The notes: a model not told the origin generated them from the letters alone. 64,000 nucleotides of DNA from an uncultured Chitinophaga sp. (GCA_902168205.1 CABHOK010000003.1:496001-560000); one strand, 5' to 3'; positions 16,851-24,772 are shown, counted from the stretch's first letter. Numbers and translations: made by a program.

Positions 16851-17240
16851 ATGAAGGGTAACGAGTTATACATGAACACCTCTGATTCTTTTGCAATTCC
16901 CGATCGCGCTGAAGCACTGATTTCACTTGCTGAAAAAATAATTCAACAACATGCTATCGAAGGACCTTCAAGTCCGGTAAAGCCGCAGATCATTGCTGAT
17001 CTCAACTACCGGGTAAGCTCTGCTAAAGTACGCCACGACCAGGGATTGAAATATGAACGCCTTATGCGCGAAGCTTTTGCCGAACGGGATTTTCTGTTGA
17101 GTAAACAGAATTCAACTTCAGGTAAAGATGACCGCGATGTGAAAAGTATTATTGAGACGGTGATACAACTTTTGCAACAACATTATTCTGATAAACAGGA
17201 AGGCTTTATAAACTGGGGACTTGCCAAGCCGGATAAATAG
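16851..17240 (+). CDS. Hypothetical protein, last gene of the sigma/FecR operon
   Basis: 129 residues, starting 12 nt after the FecR stop; an ATG at 16872 is an alternative start. The protein is hydrophilic and mainly helical (ALISLAEKIIQQHAIEG, LMREAFAERDFLL, SIIETVIQLLQQHY) with no signal peptide or membrane span, so it is predicted cytoplasmic. I do not recognise a catalytic motif. A strong terminator follows, so it closes the operon. Confidence 0.75.
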   Translation: MKGNELYMNTSDSFAIPDRAEALISLAEKIIQQHAIEGPSSPVKPQIIADLNYRVSSAKVRHDQGLKYERLMREAFAERDFLLSKQNSTSGKDDRDVKSIIETVIQLLQQHYSDKQEGFINWGLAKPDK

Positions 17241-17274
17241 CGTCAGGTTCGGCTTGTGCAGCTTCAGCCCTCTT

Positions 17275-17303
17275 AAAACCCCTCCGCAGGGGTTTTTCTT
17301 TTT
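17275..17303 (+). terminator. Rho-independent terminator
   Basis: AAAACCCCT (17275-17283), loop CCGC, AGGGGTTTT (17288-17296) then T-rich CTTTTTA. A classic terminator for the sigma/lipoprotein/FecR/hypothetical operon. Confidence 0.85.
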
Positions 17304-17397
17304 AGTGTTACTGACTTATCTGCGTATACTGTGGCGTGTTGAAAGTATATACCCGGAAGTAAAGTATAGCAACGCTGGTATATATCTTGGGAAGGAG

Positions 17398-18117
17398 CTA
17401 GTCTCGCGGTTTTGTTTTTCGGCCGGTGGTGAGTTTTACTAATGTTTCCCGAACGGCTATACTGGGTAATGTTCCTCTGTTCTCTTCGATATACTCGGCT
17501 ACAAGGTCTTTGTGATGTTTGATCATGGTTCTTAGTATCCACGATATAGCTTTGGTGATGAGTATTTCTTTTTCGCCTTTTAGCCGCTCTATATTTTCAA
17601 TAGCCATCGCTGCCAGCGGTTCATTTGATTTCTTTCGCAGCGGTGCGATGAGCAACACTAACGATGCTCTGCGCTTGTGAATATTTTTGCTTTTGGAAAA
17701 CTTACGCAGCAACGGTTCCCACTTTTTCCAGTAGCGTGGTACCTCTGCAACGGAGTAGCTACCCGAACACAACACATCTACCTCAGCCCAGCCCATAATA
17801 TGCTCCAGCCATTCGTCAAACAAGGCAGGTTCGAACGCCAGTTGCTCGGGCTTCGCATAATCCAAGAGCATACCACCCATCCATTTTTCAGTGGCCGATT
17901 TACCTTCTATTAAACTCGTAACAACGTTCGCGAGGTCATCGGCAGAAAGATCGCGATGACTCTTCATCCATTCTTTCGCCAGCATGCGCAGCACCGGATT
18001 GCTGATGTCATAACGCGGATGCGAACTGCCAAGATAATTATCCTGGTGCGTATGTTGCGTTGCCTTGTTAGCATTTGCGCGTATAGCCGTCAGGATATCT
18101 TTATGATGGCGGTCCAT
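17398..18117 (-). CDS. DNA alkylation repair protein, AlkD-like HEAT-repeat fold
   Basis: 239 residues, the normal size for AlkD-type glycosylases. Successive helical pairs are visible (LANVVTSLIEGKSATEKWMGGMLL; WAEVDVLCSGS; RRASLVLLIAPL; ITKAISWILRTMIKHHKDLV). The conserved tryptophan/aspartate/arginine residues fit W-x-E-V-D, W-I-L-R-T and the late R-E-T-L. AlkD removes bulky or cationic alkylated bases without base flipping. It starts about 10 nt downstream of the stop of the kinase-like gene and may be co-transcribed with it. Confidence 0.85.
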   Translation of the reverse strand: MDRHHKDILTAIRANANKATQHTHQDNYLGSSHPRYDISNPVLRMLAKEWMKSHRDLSADDLANVVTSLIEGKSATEKWMGGMLLDYAKPEQLAFEPALFDEWLEHIMGWAEVDVLCSGSYSVAEVPRYWKKWEPLLRKFSKSKNIHKRRASLVLLIAPLRKKSNEPLAAMAIENIERLKGEKEILITKAISWILRTMIKHHKDLVAEYIEENRGTLPSIAVRETLVKLTTGRKTKPRD

Positions 18118-18126
18118 GGAAAAAAA

Positions 18127-19068
18127 TTATTTCTCTTTAAGATTCCGGATAAGATCACGGTCCAGCTCAGGACCGCTGGAGAGTGCTTTGCTGATCTTGC
18201 TCACAACGTCATCCAGGTTATGACTGGACTCTTTCAAATGTATCAGGATCTCTTTTTCTTTTTCCGAAAGCGAAGTGTTGTTGAGGAGGTTGATCAGCCC
18301 CAGTATACTGCACAGTGGTCCGCGCAACAGATGGGAGTTGATGAACGCGTACTCGGCAAGTTTTCGGTTGTGGGCTTCAAGTTCAAGGGTGCGTTCGGCT
18401 ACGCGCTCTTCCAGTCCGTTGTTGATCGAAGTGATCTCTTCGTTTTTCTCCTTGAGCATTTTGTTCTGCTCTTCAATTTCAGCAGTCATCAACTTCAGCG
18501 TCAGGTTTTGATTAACCAGTCGCTTGTGAACAGCGTGCTGCGTGTAGCCAAACAGTGATGCCACCGTTGCTGTGATTAACGCAAAGAATACTCCGCTTAC
18601 CGTGAACTGTGCCGGATAGATGGTTACCGGGTACGAACCCACCTGCGTACTTACATATACTCCGTTGGCAATGATAAAAAACAGCAGCAGTGTAATCAGT
18701 ATAATGGTTTCCACCGATCGCGTAAACATGGTAAGCAGCAGCGGAATCAATCCTACCCAGAATACCCAGGTGTGAAAGAAGCCGGGGTTGGAGAGTATCT
18801 GTACCTGGTTAATAATCAGCAGGAAGAAGATGTTAATGATAACCAGGATCTTGTGTCGTACACCTACGAGCGACAGCGTGAGGAGCAGGGCCGGTATAGT
18901 CGTAAGAATCAAGACATATACAAGTGATATGTTTTGAAGATCAACCGCGAACTCCAGAAATATAGCCGCGAGAAAAATGAAAGTTATAGCGATGAGGTAA
19001 TACCGGAAGGCGACAATCCGCGATGCTTCCAGGCCTTCGGTATCGGTTTTTCTTAAAAAGTCAAGCAT
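18127..19068 (-). CDS. Membrane protein with histidine-kinase dimerisation helix but no ATPase domain
   Basis: 313 residues. About six to seven membrane spans occupy residues 22-175, a coiled coil covers about 190-240, and then AEYAFINSHLLRGPLCSILGL places a candidate phospho-histidine (H246) in a DHp-like helix. The sequence stops after the second helix (LDDVVSKISKALSS), so no HATPase_c domain is encoded; no downstream frame supplies one. It may be a receptor or phosphotransfer partner rather than a kinase. A truncation is also possible, but the end looks clean and the next gene begins about 10 nt later. Confidence 0.8.
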   Translation of the reverse strand: MLDFLRKTDTEGLEASRIVAFRYYLIAITFIFLAAIFLEFAVDLQNISLVYVLILTTIPALLLTLSLVGVRHKILVIINIFFLLIINQVQILSNPGFFHTWVFWVGLIPLLLTMFTRSVETIILITLLLFFIIANGVYVSTQVGSYPVTIYPAQFTVSGVFFALITATVASLFGYTQHAVHKRLVNQNLTLKLMTAEIEEQNKMLKEKNEEITSINNGLEERVAERTLELEAHNRKLAEYAFINSHLLRGPLCSILGLINLLNNTSLSEKEKEILIHLKESSHNLDDVVSKISKALSSGPELDRDLIRNLKEK

Positions 19069-19382
19069 GTCTTCATCAGCCCAAGTTACAATCCCGCTGA
19101 AATAACTTAAAAATCTTCACATGCGCTAATAATTTGCCCGAGTATTTTTTATTCAATCAACATGATCAGGCTCATCTATACCCGTATGTTTCATGATTGT
19201 TACGTGCCGATTGCCGGATCATGTCCTTGTAACAATCTGCCGCTTTATAATGTTTTTTTAATCTGCACGGATGCATAAAAAGTATACCTTGGACGATTGG
19301 ACAGGATTATAAATCCCGGAAAAGATATTTACTTAGCGTATACTTTTCTGTAGTTCATGTAAGTATAAGCGATACGAATACG
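19069..19382. other. Intergenic region between divergent genes
   Basis: 314 nt, AT-rich, holding the promoters of the DHp-only membrane protein and the carbonic-anhydrase-like protein. I see no ORF, RNA structure or repeat that I would defend. Confidence 0.6.
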
Positions 19383-20543
19383 ATGAATAGTAAAACTATG
19401 ATGAAAGAAAAACAGGTACATATTCTTATTGGTTGTGCAGATGCACGCGACCTGAGCCAGGTTCAATTGGATACCATTGACAATGTGACACAGGAGTTCA
19501 AAGAGATGGGCATTGATGTGGAGCTTCACGTGGTGCGCGCTGCCGGTTCGTTCGTAACTCCGGATATTGTGATGGACATCAAGCGTACCATCGAGCAGGC
19601 ACAGCGCAGTTCAGATGCTTTGCTGCCCATCAGTTACTATATCCATATACAAACGCATGGTCACCTTACAGAAGATTCCAATGATCATTATATAAGTCAC
19701 GTACACGACCTGAAGATCGTAGAGGGATCGCCTCTTAACTGCGGTATGCTGGGAGCTTCAGCGGTTGGTGTGGAGATCGAGCAGATGATCATTGAAGAGA
19801 AACCTGTTATTGATATTCGCGGTCGCGCGGTAGTGATTGATAATGATACCAAGATCAAATCCTTGTTGCAGGAATATTATGCGTACGATGGCTACCTGGC
19901 GGGAGACTGGATTCGAAGTATAGATCTGTTGCGTACACATCCGCGTCATCAGCGCACTGTATTGGAGAAAGCTATAGCAATCGATCCGGAACTAAAGATG
20001 CTACATATACAGATTACCTGTGGTATTCTGGACTATGCTATCCACTCACTGATTCGTGTAGACGATGGTGATCCTTCGGTACCTTTCTGGGATACGGTGC
20101 AGATGGAGATACGCAAGCATACACAGAATGACCGGAAGGCGAAAGACATGCTGATCAATCAGTCTGCAAAACAAAAACCACTGGCGGGATTACTTTGCAT
20201 GAGCGATCCGCGTATGTCATCGCGACTGCTCGCAGCCAACTACTATATGCGCAGCAAGAGCATTGAACATACCGGTGATTACTTGCCAAACACAGTCTTC
20301 AACATAACCGGCAGCTCGTTTGATATACCACAGACACCCTTTGGTCCCTATGTAATTGCAGGATTCTACTATGCGGTAAAACACCTGAAGCTGGTTGACC
20401 AGATGGTGATGGGCTACGATGCCGACCAGACGGATCGCATTATCAAAAAGATCAAGAACGATCCGATTATGCGCATGGTTGTGCAGAAGTTTAATGTGAA
20501 CCTTATACCGATCAACCAGATCGATCTGCAGGTGGAGGTATAA
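19383..20543 (+). CDS. Two-domain protein resembling a tandem beta-carbonic anhydrase, metal site partly degenerate
   Basis: 386 residues. The first half has ILIGCADARDL, matching the C-x-D-x-R zinc motif of beta-carbonic anhydrases (C18, D20, R22), then VELHVVRAAGSFVT like the family's VVRNAGN. The strand IHIQTHGHL has H92/H94 where the H-x2-C ligands are expected. The second half repeats the order with MSDPRM (no Cys), TVFNITGSSF and YYAVKHLKLVDQMVMGYDAD, lacking ligands. So one possibly metal-binding and one inactive domain are predicted. ATGs at 19398 and 19401 are alternative starts. A terminator follows. Confidence 0.6.
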   Translation: MNSKTMMKEKQVHILIGCADARDLSQVQLDTIDNVTQEFKEMGIDVELHVVRAAGSFVTPDIVMDIKRTIEQAQRSSDALLPISYYIHIQTHGHLTEDSNDHYISHVHDLKIVEGSPLNCGMLGASAVGVEIEQMIIEEKPVIDIRGRAVVIDNDTKIKSLLQEYYAYDGYLAGDWIRSIDLLRTHPRHQRTVLEKAIAIDPELKMLHIQITCGILDYAIHSLIRVDDGDPSVPFWDTVQMEIRKHTQNDRKAKDMLINQSAKQKPLAGLLCMSDPRMSSRLLAANYYMRSKSIEHTGDYLPNTVFNITGSSFDIPQTPFGPYVIAGFYYAVKHLKLVDQMVMGYDADQTDRIIKKIKNDPIMRMVVQKFNVNLIPINQIDLQVEV

Positions 20544-20588
20544 ACCTGGAAGAAAGAGATCGCTGAAACAATCACTTGGAATAACAAT

Positions 20589-20620
20589 AAAGCCTGAACT
20601 TTCGATTTCAGGCTTTTTCA
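20589..20620 (+). terminator. Rho-independent terminator
   Basis: AAAGCCTGAA (20589-20598) pairs with TTCAGGCTTT (20607-20616), followed by further Ts. It ends the carbonic-anhydrase-like gene. Confidence 0.85.
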
Positions 20621-20703
20621 TTTTAGCCCAGATCCCAAGCAACTTTTACATTTCGTTTACATTCTTTAACAATTCCTTTACTAATGCCGGGTACAAAGAC
20701 TTG

Positions 20704-20711
20704 TAGCTTTG
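20704..20711 (+). promoter_or_regulatory. Bacteroidota -7 element TAGCTTTG
   Basis: TAGCTTTG matches the phylum's TAnnTTTG -7 consensus. A poor -33 match (TTTA ending at 20680) lies 23 nt upstream. The element overlaps the upstream ATG of the following ORF (20709), which argues for the ATG at 20742. Confidence 0.5.
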
Positions 20712-20741
20712 TTTGAATTGATGATTAACCCTGCAAAAAAT

Positions 20742-21277
20742 ATGAAAAAAGTTATTTATGCGCTGATCTTACCACTGGTTGTGGTAAGCGGACTAGTATT
20801 TGCCAATCGCGAAATCAAAAATGAAACTTCTAAAAAATCAACCCCAAGACCACTCTCTGCTGCTGAAATGAAAGCCGCGAGGAAAAGTTGGGAGGCTACC
20901 CCTGATGGTATAATGTACAAAAAATGGGAAGCGTCTCCCGAAGGTAAAAAGGTGCTTGCCGGTGCTGCTAAAATAAGGAAACATACAAGTGCTTCCACCA
21001 ATATGGAAGCTGTTGTAACCTCTCTTTCGCTTCCGCCAGGCTAGGTTTCGGAGTGATGGCCAGGATTAATGGTGAAGATTATATTCTTAGTTTCGGGGTG
21101 GAAAACTCGAATGAATTTCAGCAATTGCATAGCCTGAAAGTTAACGACAAAATAATTGTAAGAAGCCATTCTGTATCGTACGCCCCCAAGTATTCATATC
21201 CAATTGTATCGGGCGACTATGTAGAACGAGATAGTATAATAATTTATAAACGTGCCCCTCGCAAAGGCGGCTGCTGA
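20742..21277 (+). pseudogene. Exported hypothetical protein gene split by a frameshift
   Basis: The first part (20742-21044, 100 residues) has a signal peptide (KKVIYALILPLVVVSGLVFA) and ends TSLSLPPG. The second part (to 21277) is read in the -1 frame and is open upstream as SARLGFGVMARINGEDYILSFG, ending RAPRKGGC. Together they read as one protein of about 178 residues; neither half looks complete, since the second has no signal peptide and only a GTG/ATG inside a conserved-looking stretch. A lost base near 21035-21043 or a sequencing error would explain it. The function is unknown. Confidence 0.6.
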
Positions 21278-21714
21278 GTAAAGTTTTATGATGGGAAGAA
21301 AGTACGCAAACTGCCGCTGGTATTAAGTGAGGAGGAAGTGGCTAATTTGCTATCTGTAAATACCAATCTAAAACATAAATCCATTTTGGTGACCCTGTAT
21401 GGTTGTGGTTACGTTTGTCAGAACTATTAAATCTGAAGATAACCGATATTTAAAGCGAATGTCATTTATTGCTTGTACGCGATGCAAAGGGTAATAAAGA
21501 TAGGACTACAATTCTTTCAGAAAAGACGTTTCTGTTGCTTCGAAAGTATTACCGGCAACATAACCCAAGTAGTATTTATTCGAAGGTCAAGCCAGTGGAT
21601 TCAAAGTCTACGGAACATAGCTCTTCCAAGACCACAGAACTTTACGCGCAGGTATCTAGACGAATTGTAAAAGACATCAAAAGTCCGGTCGAAAAGTTAA
21701 ACATTCAATTTTGA
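21278..21714 (+). pseudogene. Tyrosine recombinase/integrase remnant
   Basis: Directly after the preceding stop codon the frame reads KFYDGKKVRKLPLVLSEEEV, the central part of a Bacteroidota tyrosine integrase. A frame change near 21405 continues as LRLSELLNLKITDI, then an in-frame TAA, then VRDAKGNKDRTTILSEKTFL and LLRKYYRQHNP. The region carrying the R-H-x-x-H active site is deleted and the frame resumes at SSSKTTELYAQVSRRIVKDI. The N-terminal domain is also absent. The gene is therefore dead, by truncation, frameshift, stop and internal deletion. It precedes an integron-like cassette array. Confidence 0.8.
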
Positions 21715-21799
21715 GATGCTTGAGATTTCACGGATATTGATGAGCGCAACCAAGTTGGCAACGAGCGCCTGGAAACGTGTAGTGATAAAAGGTATATAT

Positions 21800-21839
21800 A
21801 CGACCTACGTATATATACCAAAATATATGCGTAGGTCGT
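21800..21839. repeat. Long palindrome between the integrase remnant and the first cassette (attI-like position)
   Basis: ACGACCTACG (21800-21809) pairs perfectly with CGTAGGTCGT (21830-21839), with further TATATA pairing inside. The cassette boundary motif GTTGGCGGC follows at 21850-21858. The position fits an integration site next to a recombinase, but a terminator for the dead integrase is an alternative. Confidence 0.5.
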
Positions 21840-21884
21840 TTAGCCAAATGTTGGCGGCAACTCTTCCAAAAAGGACACGACAAG

Positions 21885-23069
21885 ATGAGTGAACAGATAA
21901 TAAATTCCGAGTTCTACTTTAACCACAAAGGGAAACTAACAGCTGACATTTCCAGGAGAGCTTTAGAACAGTTCTCTAAGGGATTTGAGTCTGCGATAAA
22001 ACTTGAAGGTAATTTACCAATTATTCTGGACACAAACATTCTTCTCGGGTACTATGGAATGTCTCAAGTGGAAAAAAGTAAGTTGTTAAAGTTTATAGAG
22101 AGCTACGCCAATAGAATCTTTATAACGAAACAGGTTGAACAAGAGTTTTTGAGAAATCGACTCTCTGTTATCAATAAGGATTTCTTTGAACCATTAAGAG
22201 ATGTAACAACTGACTATAAGACATTACAAAAGGACATTTCTAATATTTTCAAAAGCTATAAGGAGAAAAGAAAAAAACTATTACCTCAAGACTACCCAGT
22301 TTTATGGGAACAATTGGAGGCAATTGAAAAAGACGTAGTTAAGAAAATTAACGACAAGGAATTTTTGAACTCAATTGAAAGTCAGGTTGGAAAAACAACT
22401 ACAGAAAACATGAACATTTCGTTAAGTGACGAAATGTTAAATAAGGTATCCACTTTAAAACAAATTGACCCTCTCAATAGTAATGAGATTGAATTTCTGG
22501 AAGTCGAGTTTCAAAACTTATTGACTCCCTATAATGAAGCTAAAGAAAATGCGAAGTGGAGATTCGCTTTTCCGGGCTGTGGCGATAAAAAGGACGACCC
22601 CACCGGGGATTTCATAATTTTTCATGAAATAATGAAGTTCATGAAAAAAGTATCAAAGTCATGCATATTTCTGACCAATGACTTTACGAAAGGTGACTGG
22701 TTTCAACTTGACATGAAGCCACATTTGCACTATGCTGAAAATACGTTTGTTCATACAGAGAATGTAATCTTTATTGTACATGCAGAGAGAACACTTCCTA
22801 ATATTTCGTTTGAAAATATCCATACTAAGCCGCTTGAGATCATTAGCGCAAAATACGGAACACCACAGACCGACAAATTAACTGATGTGACAGAATTGTT
22901 AGTCACTAAAATTGTAAATAACAGATTGACAATTACAGCGAGCAATGACTTGGCGGGAGACCCAGACCCTGGAATAGTTAAGAGTTTGACAATTCTTTAT
23001 CGCATCGGACAAAGACAAATGCAGGCAACAATAATGGAAGGCGTGACACATACCATACCCGATGAATGA
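21885..23069 (+). CDS. PIN-like domain protein (PIN_8/DUF4935 type)
   Basis: 394 residues. The nuclease-like core begins LPIILDTNILLGYYG, continues with NRIFITKQVEQEFLRNR and has a second acidic cluster far downstream: GDKKDDPTGDFIIFHEI and CIFLTNDFTKGDWF. This order, with a long helical insertion (about residues 100-200), fits the PIN_8 group of probable metal-dependent RNases rather than a VapC toxin of 130 residues. No antitoxin gene is adjacent. It is the cargo of the first cassette; related large PIN proteins often occur in defence or mobile contexts, so a phage-defence role is possible but unproven. Confidence 0.8.
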   Translation: MSEQIINSEFYFNHKGKLTADISRRALEQFSKGFESAIKLEGNLPIILDTNILLGYYGMSQVEKSKLLKFIESYANRIFITKQVEQEFLRNRLSVINKDFFEPLRDVTTDYKTLQKDISNIFKSYKEKRKKLLPQDYPVLWEQLEAIEKDVVKKINDKEFLNSIESQVGKTTTENMNISLSDEMLNKVSTLKQIDPLNSNEIEFLEVEFQNLLTPYNEAKENAKWRFAFPGCGDKKDDPTGDFIIFHEIMKFMKKVSKSCIFLTNDFTKGDWFQLDMKPHLHYAENTFVHTENVIFIVHAERTLPNISFENIHTKPLEIISAKYGTPQTDKLTDVTELLVTKIVNNRLTITASNDLAGDPDPGIVKSLTILYRIGQRQMQATIMEGVTHTIPDE

Positions 23070-23088
23070 GATTGGAGAAGGAAGAGCA

Positions 23089-23223
23089 GCCGCCAACAAA
23101 GTGCATAATCAATGGCGGGGTTCGGTGTAAATTTGTAGTTTAGTTTTTCAACAAACGTTTGGTGTCGTGGGACAGTGACGCGCTTCGAATTCCCGCCACT
23201 GCTTATGCACCAAAGTTAGCGGC
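23089..23223 (+). repeat. attC-like recombination site
   Basis: 135 bp. The left arm GCCGCCAAC...GTGCATAA...TGGCGGG (23089 onward) and the right arm CCCGCCA...TTATGCAC...GTTAGCGGC (ending 23223) are reverse complements. They show a few mismatches and one extra unpaired base, with a variable middle. Paired outer R-like boxes ending in AAC/GTT, inner L-like boxes and extrahelical bases are the architecture of integron attC sites. Confidence 0.65.
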
Positions 23224-23234
23224 ATATTTTTAAC

Positions 23235-24065
23235 ATGACTAGATCTATAAACTTATTCTTGGCAATCGGACTCACCTTTAGCCTGAGTTTCGTTTTCGCA
23301 CAAGAAAGAGTCTTGAAGTTGGCTGAGGATAAGAAGTATGAAATGTACTTTGTAGATGTTGCAATCAGGGAAGACTCCTTTCCGACCGACACTGTACGAG
23401 GCAAATTCACAATAAGCTGGGACAGAGACTTAGGCTTTCTGATAGATGACCCCGAGATCATTCAAAATCTAAAAAATGGTTGGGTTGGAGAACCAGGTCA
23501 AATGGTCGGATGCTGGTATGACTACTTCATGTATCTCATTGAGGACGGGGTTGTTGTGGATGAAATAAGAATAAATGAGAGATGTAAACAAGTAATAACC
23601 AAACATGGTGTCTATAACTATACAGACTCTACTCTAAGTCAAGTTGATCGAAGTAAAAAGATAACAGTAGCTAATGTAGAATTTGAATCACTCGAATTTG
23701 GACGGAATTTCGTCAGCGATGTTCTCGAGACTCGAGGTATCTATATACCGGGGCTTAGCGACAAAGATTGGTATAAGTATGGAGGTAGTATGATAGTGAA
23801 GACAAAGCGAAGAAATATCGATAAGTTAGAAGTACAAATCACCAATACAATCACAGAGAAATTCCCCAATGAGTCATTTGCAGTTTGGTTCCTCGTGTGT
23901 AATAATCGCTTTTGTATATTCGATGTTTACTGCAGTGAAAAGTTAGGAAGTAGTATGACTGATTGGGAGGTTTATCGCAACTGGAGTCGTTTTGATCCAA
24001 AGATACTTTTGATTAGCAAGACAGACGTCCAAATGAAAGAGTTGATTGAGAAATACGCCCGCTAA
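23235..24065 (+). CDS. Exported hypothetical protein (second cassette)
   Basis: 276 residues with a signal peptide (SINLFLAIGLTFSLSFVFAQ). The mature part is mixed alpha/beta with several cysteines (MVGCWYDYF, INERCKQV, LVCNNRFCIFDVYCSE) and no motif I recognise. It starts 12 nt after the attC-like boundary, with essentially no room for its own promoter, as expected for a cassette gene. It ends at the next boundary sequence. The function is unknown. Confidence 0.75.
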   Translation: MTRSINLFLAIGLTFSLSFVFAQERVLKLAEDKKYEMYFVDVAIREDSFPTDTVRGKFTISWDRDLGFLIDDPEIIQNLKNGWVGEPGQMVGCWYDYFMYLIEDGVVVDEIRINERCKQVITKHGVYNYTDSTLSQVDRSKKITVANVEFESLEFGRNFVSDVLETRGIYIPGLSDKDWYKYGGSMIVKTKRRNIDKLEVQITNTITEKFPNESFAVWFLVCNNRFCIFDVYCSEKLGSSMTDWEVYRNWSRFDPKILLISKTDVQMKELIEKYAR

Positions 24066-24119
24066 CGTCTAGCTATAAGTCATAGCGGCACTTTGAATAG
24101 TTAATTTTTATACGTTGGG
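24064..24119 (+). repeat. Degenerate attC-like boundary
   Basis: GCTAACGT near 24062-24069 can pair with ACGTTGGGG ending near 24119, enclosing a small hairpin GCTAT-AAGTC-ATAGC. This is a poor, possibly decayed cassette end; the right-hand motif GTTGGGG matches the GTTRRRY rule only partly. Confidence 0.35.
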
Positions 24120-24333
24120 GTAGATTAACCAGTATATAAAATTGACGACCATTTAAAACGACAGTATTCCATTGAATTATTGAAACGACCTTTGAACCCT
24201 AAGTATTGGTTTATGCAATTCGACATTGTACGCAAAGACGGGGACGACTACTACCGGCAGGCTTTATATGCGAGCGTTTTGCGCCATAGTATATCATGAA
24301 TTATAAGGACATAAATAAGGAACGAGGCAGTTC
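24120..24333 (+). other. Short open frame without start codon, probable gene debris
   Basis: From about 24133 an open frame reads KIDDHLKRQYSIELLKRPL, NPKYWFMQFDIVRKDGDDYY and ALYASVLRHSIS before a stop near 24297. It looks protein-like but has no convincing start and no family I recognise. It may be the remnant of a third cassette. Confidence 0.35.
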
Positions 24334-24342
24334 ATGAAAACA

Positions 24343-24375
24343 AAAACCGCCAATTCTTACGAATTAAGCGGTTTT
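24343..24375 (-). terminator. Terminator of the tRNA-Arg gene
   Basis: AAAACCGC (24343-24350) pairs with GCGGTTTT (24368-24375), with inner AATTC/GAATT pairing. On the minus strand it is followed by a T-rich tract, 22 nt past the tRNA 3' end. Confidence 0.75.
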
Positions 24376-24397
24376 GATTCTTTTGATTGTTCTGTTG

Positions 24398-24469
24398 TAG
24401 CCCCGGCAGGAATCGAACCTGCATCTTCAGAATCGGAATCTGAAATTCTATCCATTGAAATACGGAGCC
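24398..24469 (-). tRNA. tRNA-Arg (anticodon CCG)
   Basis: 72 nt on the minus strand. The acceptor stem GGCTCCG pairs with CGGGGCT (two G-U pairs), the anticodon stem is TCAGA/TCTGA around the loop TTCCGAT (anticodon CCG), and the T arm is GCAGG-TTCGATT-CCTGC; the discriminator is A. The D stem is only three good pairs (TTC/GAA). CCA is not encoded. It lies next to the cassette array and gene debris, a typical location for an island boundary. Confidence 0.93.
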
Positions 24470-24772
24470 GCATGTTGCAAAGTGCTGCAAAAATAAGGAA
24501 AGCTTGCTACCTAAAAAATATATCTTTCAAGAACCATCGTTCCCAGAAACCCTGACTGGAATTGGACAAGGAATGTGCCTCTGATAATGATTAACGATGA
24601 ATCTCATCATAGCTTATAGCTCCGGTCGATGCCTCCTGAATATATCTTGAATGAGACCTTGATATATTTTAAGCTTGTAGGCGGGTTTATATTCATATTA
24701 CCATCCCGATGGCTTCATGTATCTTTCACAGAAATTTAGTTAATTGAGGTTGAAACAACACAGGGTATATAT
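24470..24772. other. Intergenic region upstream of the DUF4272 gene
   Basis: About 300 nt. It must hold the tRNA promoter (minus) and the DUF4272 promoter (plus). Nothing else is recognisable. Confidence 0.5.

Larger units (their letters stand above)
21850..24119 (+). mobile_element. Integron-type gene-cassette array (two cassettes)
   Basis: Two promoterless, AT-richer single-gene units in the same orientation are bounded by GTTGGCGGC (21850), an attC-like palindrome ending GTTAGCGGC (23223) and a degenerate site ending GTTGGGG (24119). A dead tyrosine recombinase lies directly upstream and a tRNA-Arg gene downstream. The composition differs from the surroundings: few of the TATAC/TATAG words that pepper the rest of the window. 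The array inference rests on the palindrome architecture and gene layout; no functional IntI is present in the window. Confidence 0.55.

Noticed and set aside
24334-24555. 73-codon ORF on the plus strand reading VVAPAGIEPASSESESEI
   Set aside because: It is the antisense translation of the tRNA-Arg gene; the GIEPASSESE-like sequence is a well-known false ORF over tRNA genes.
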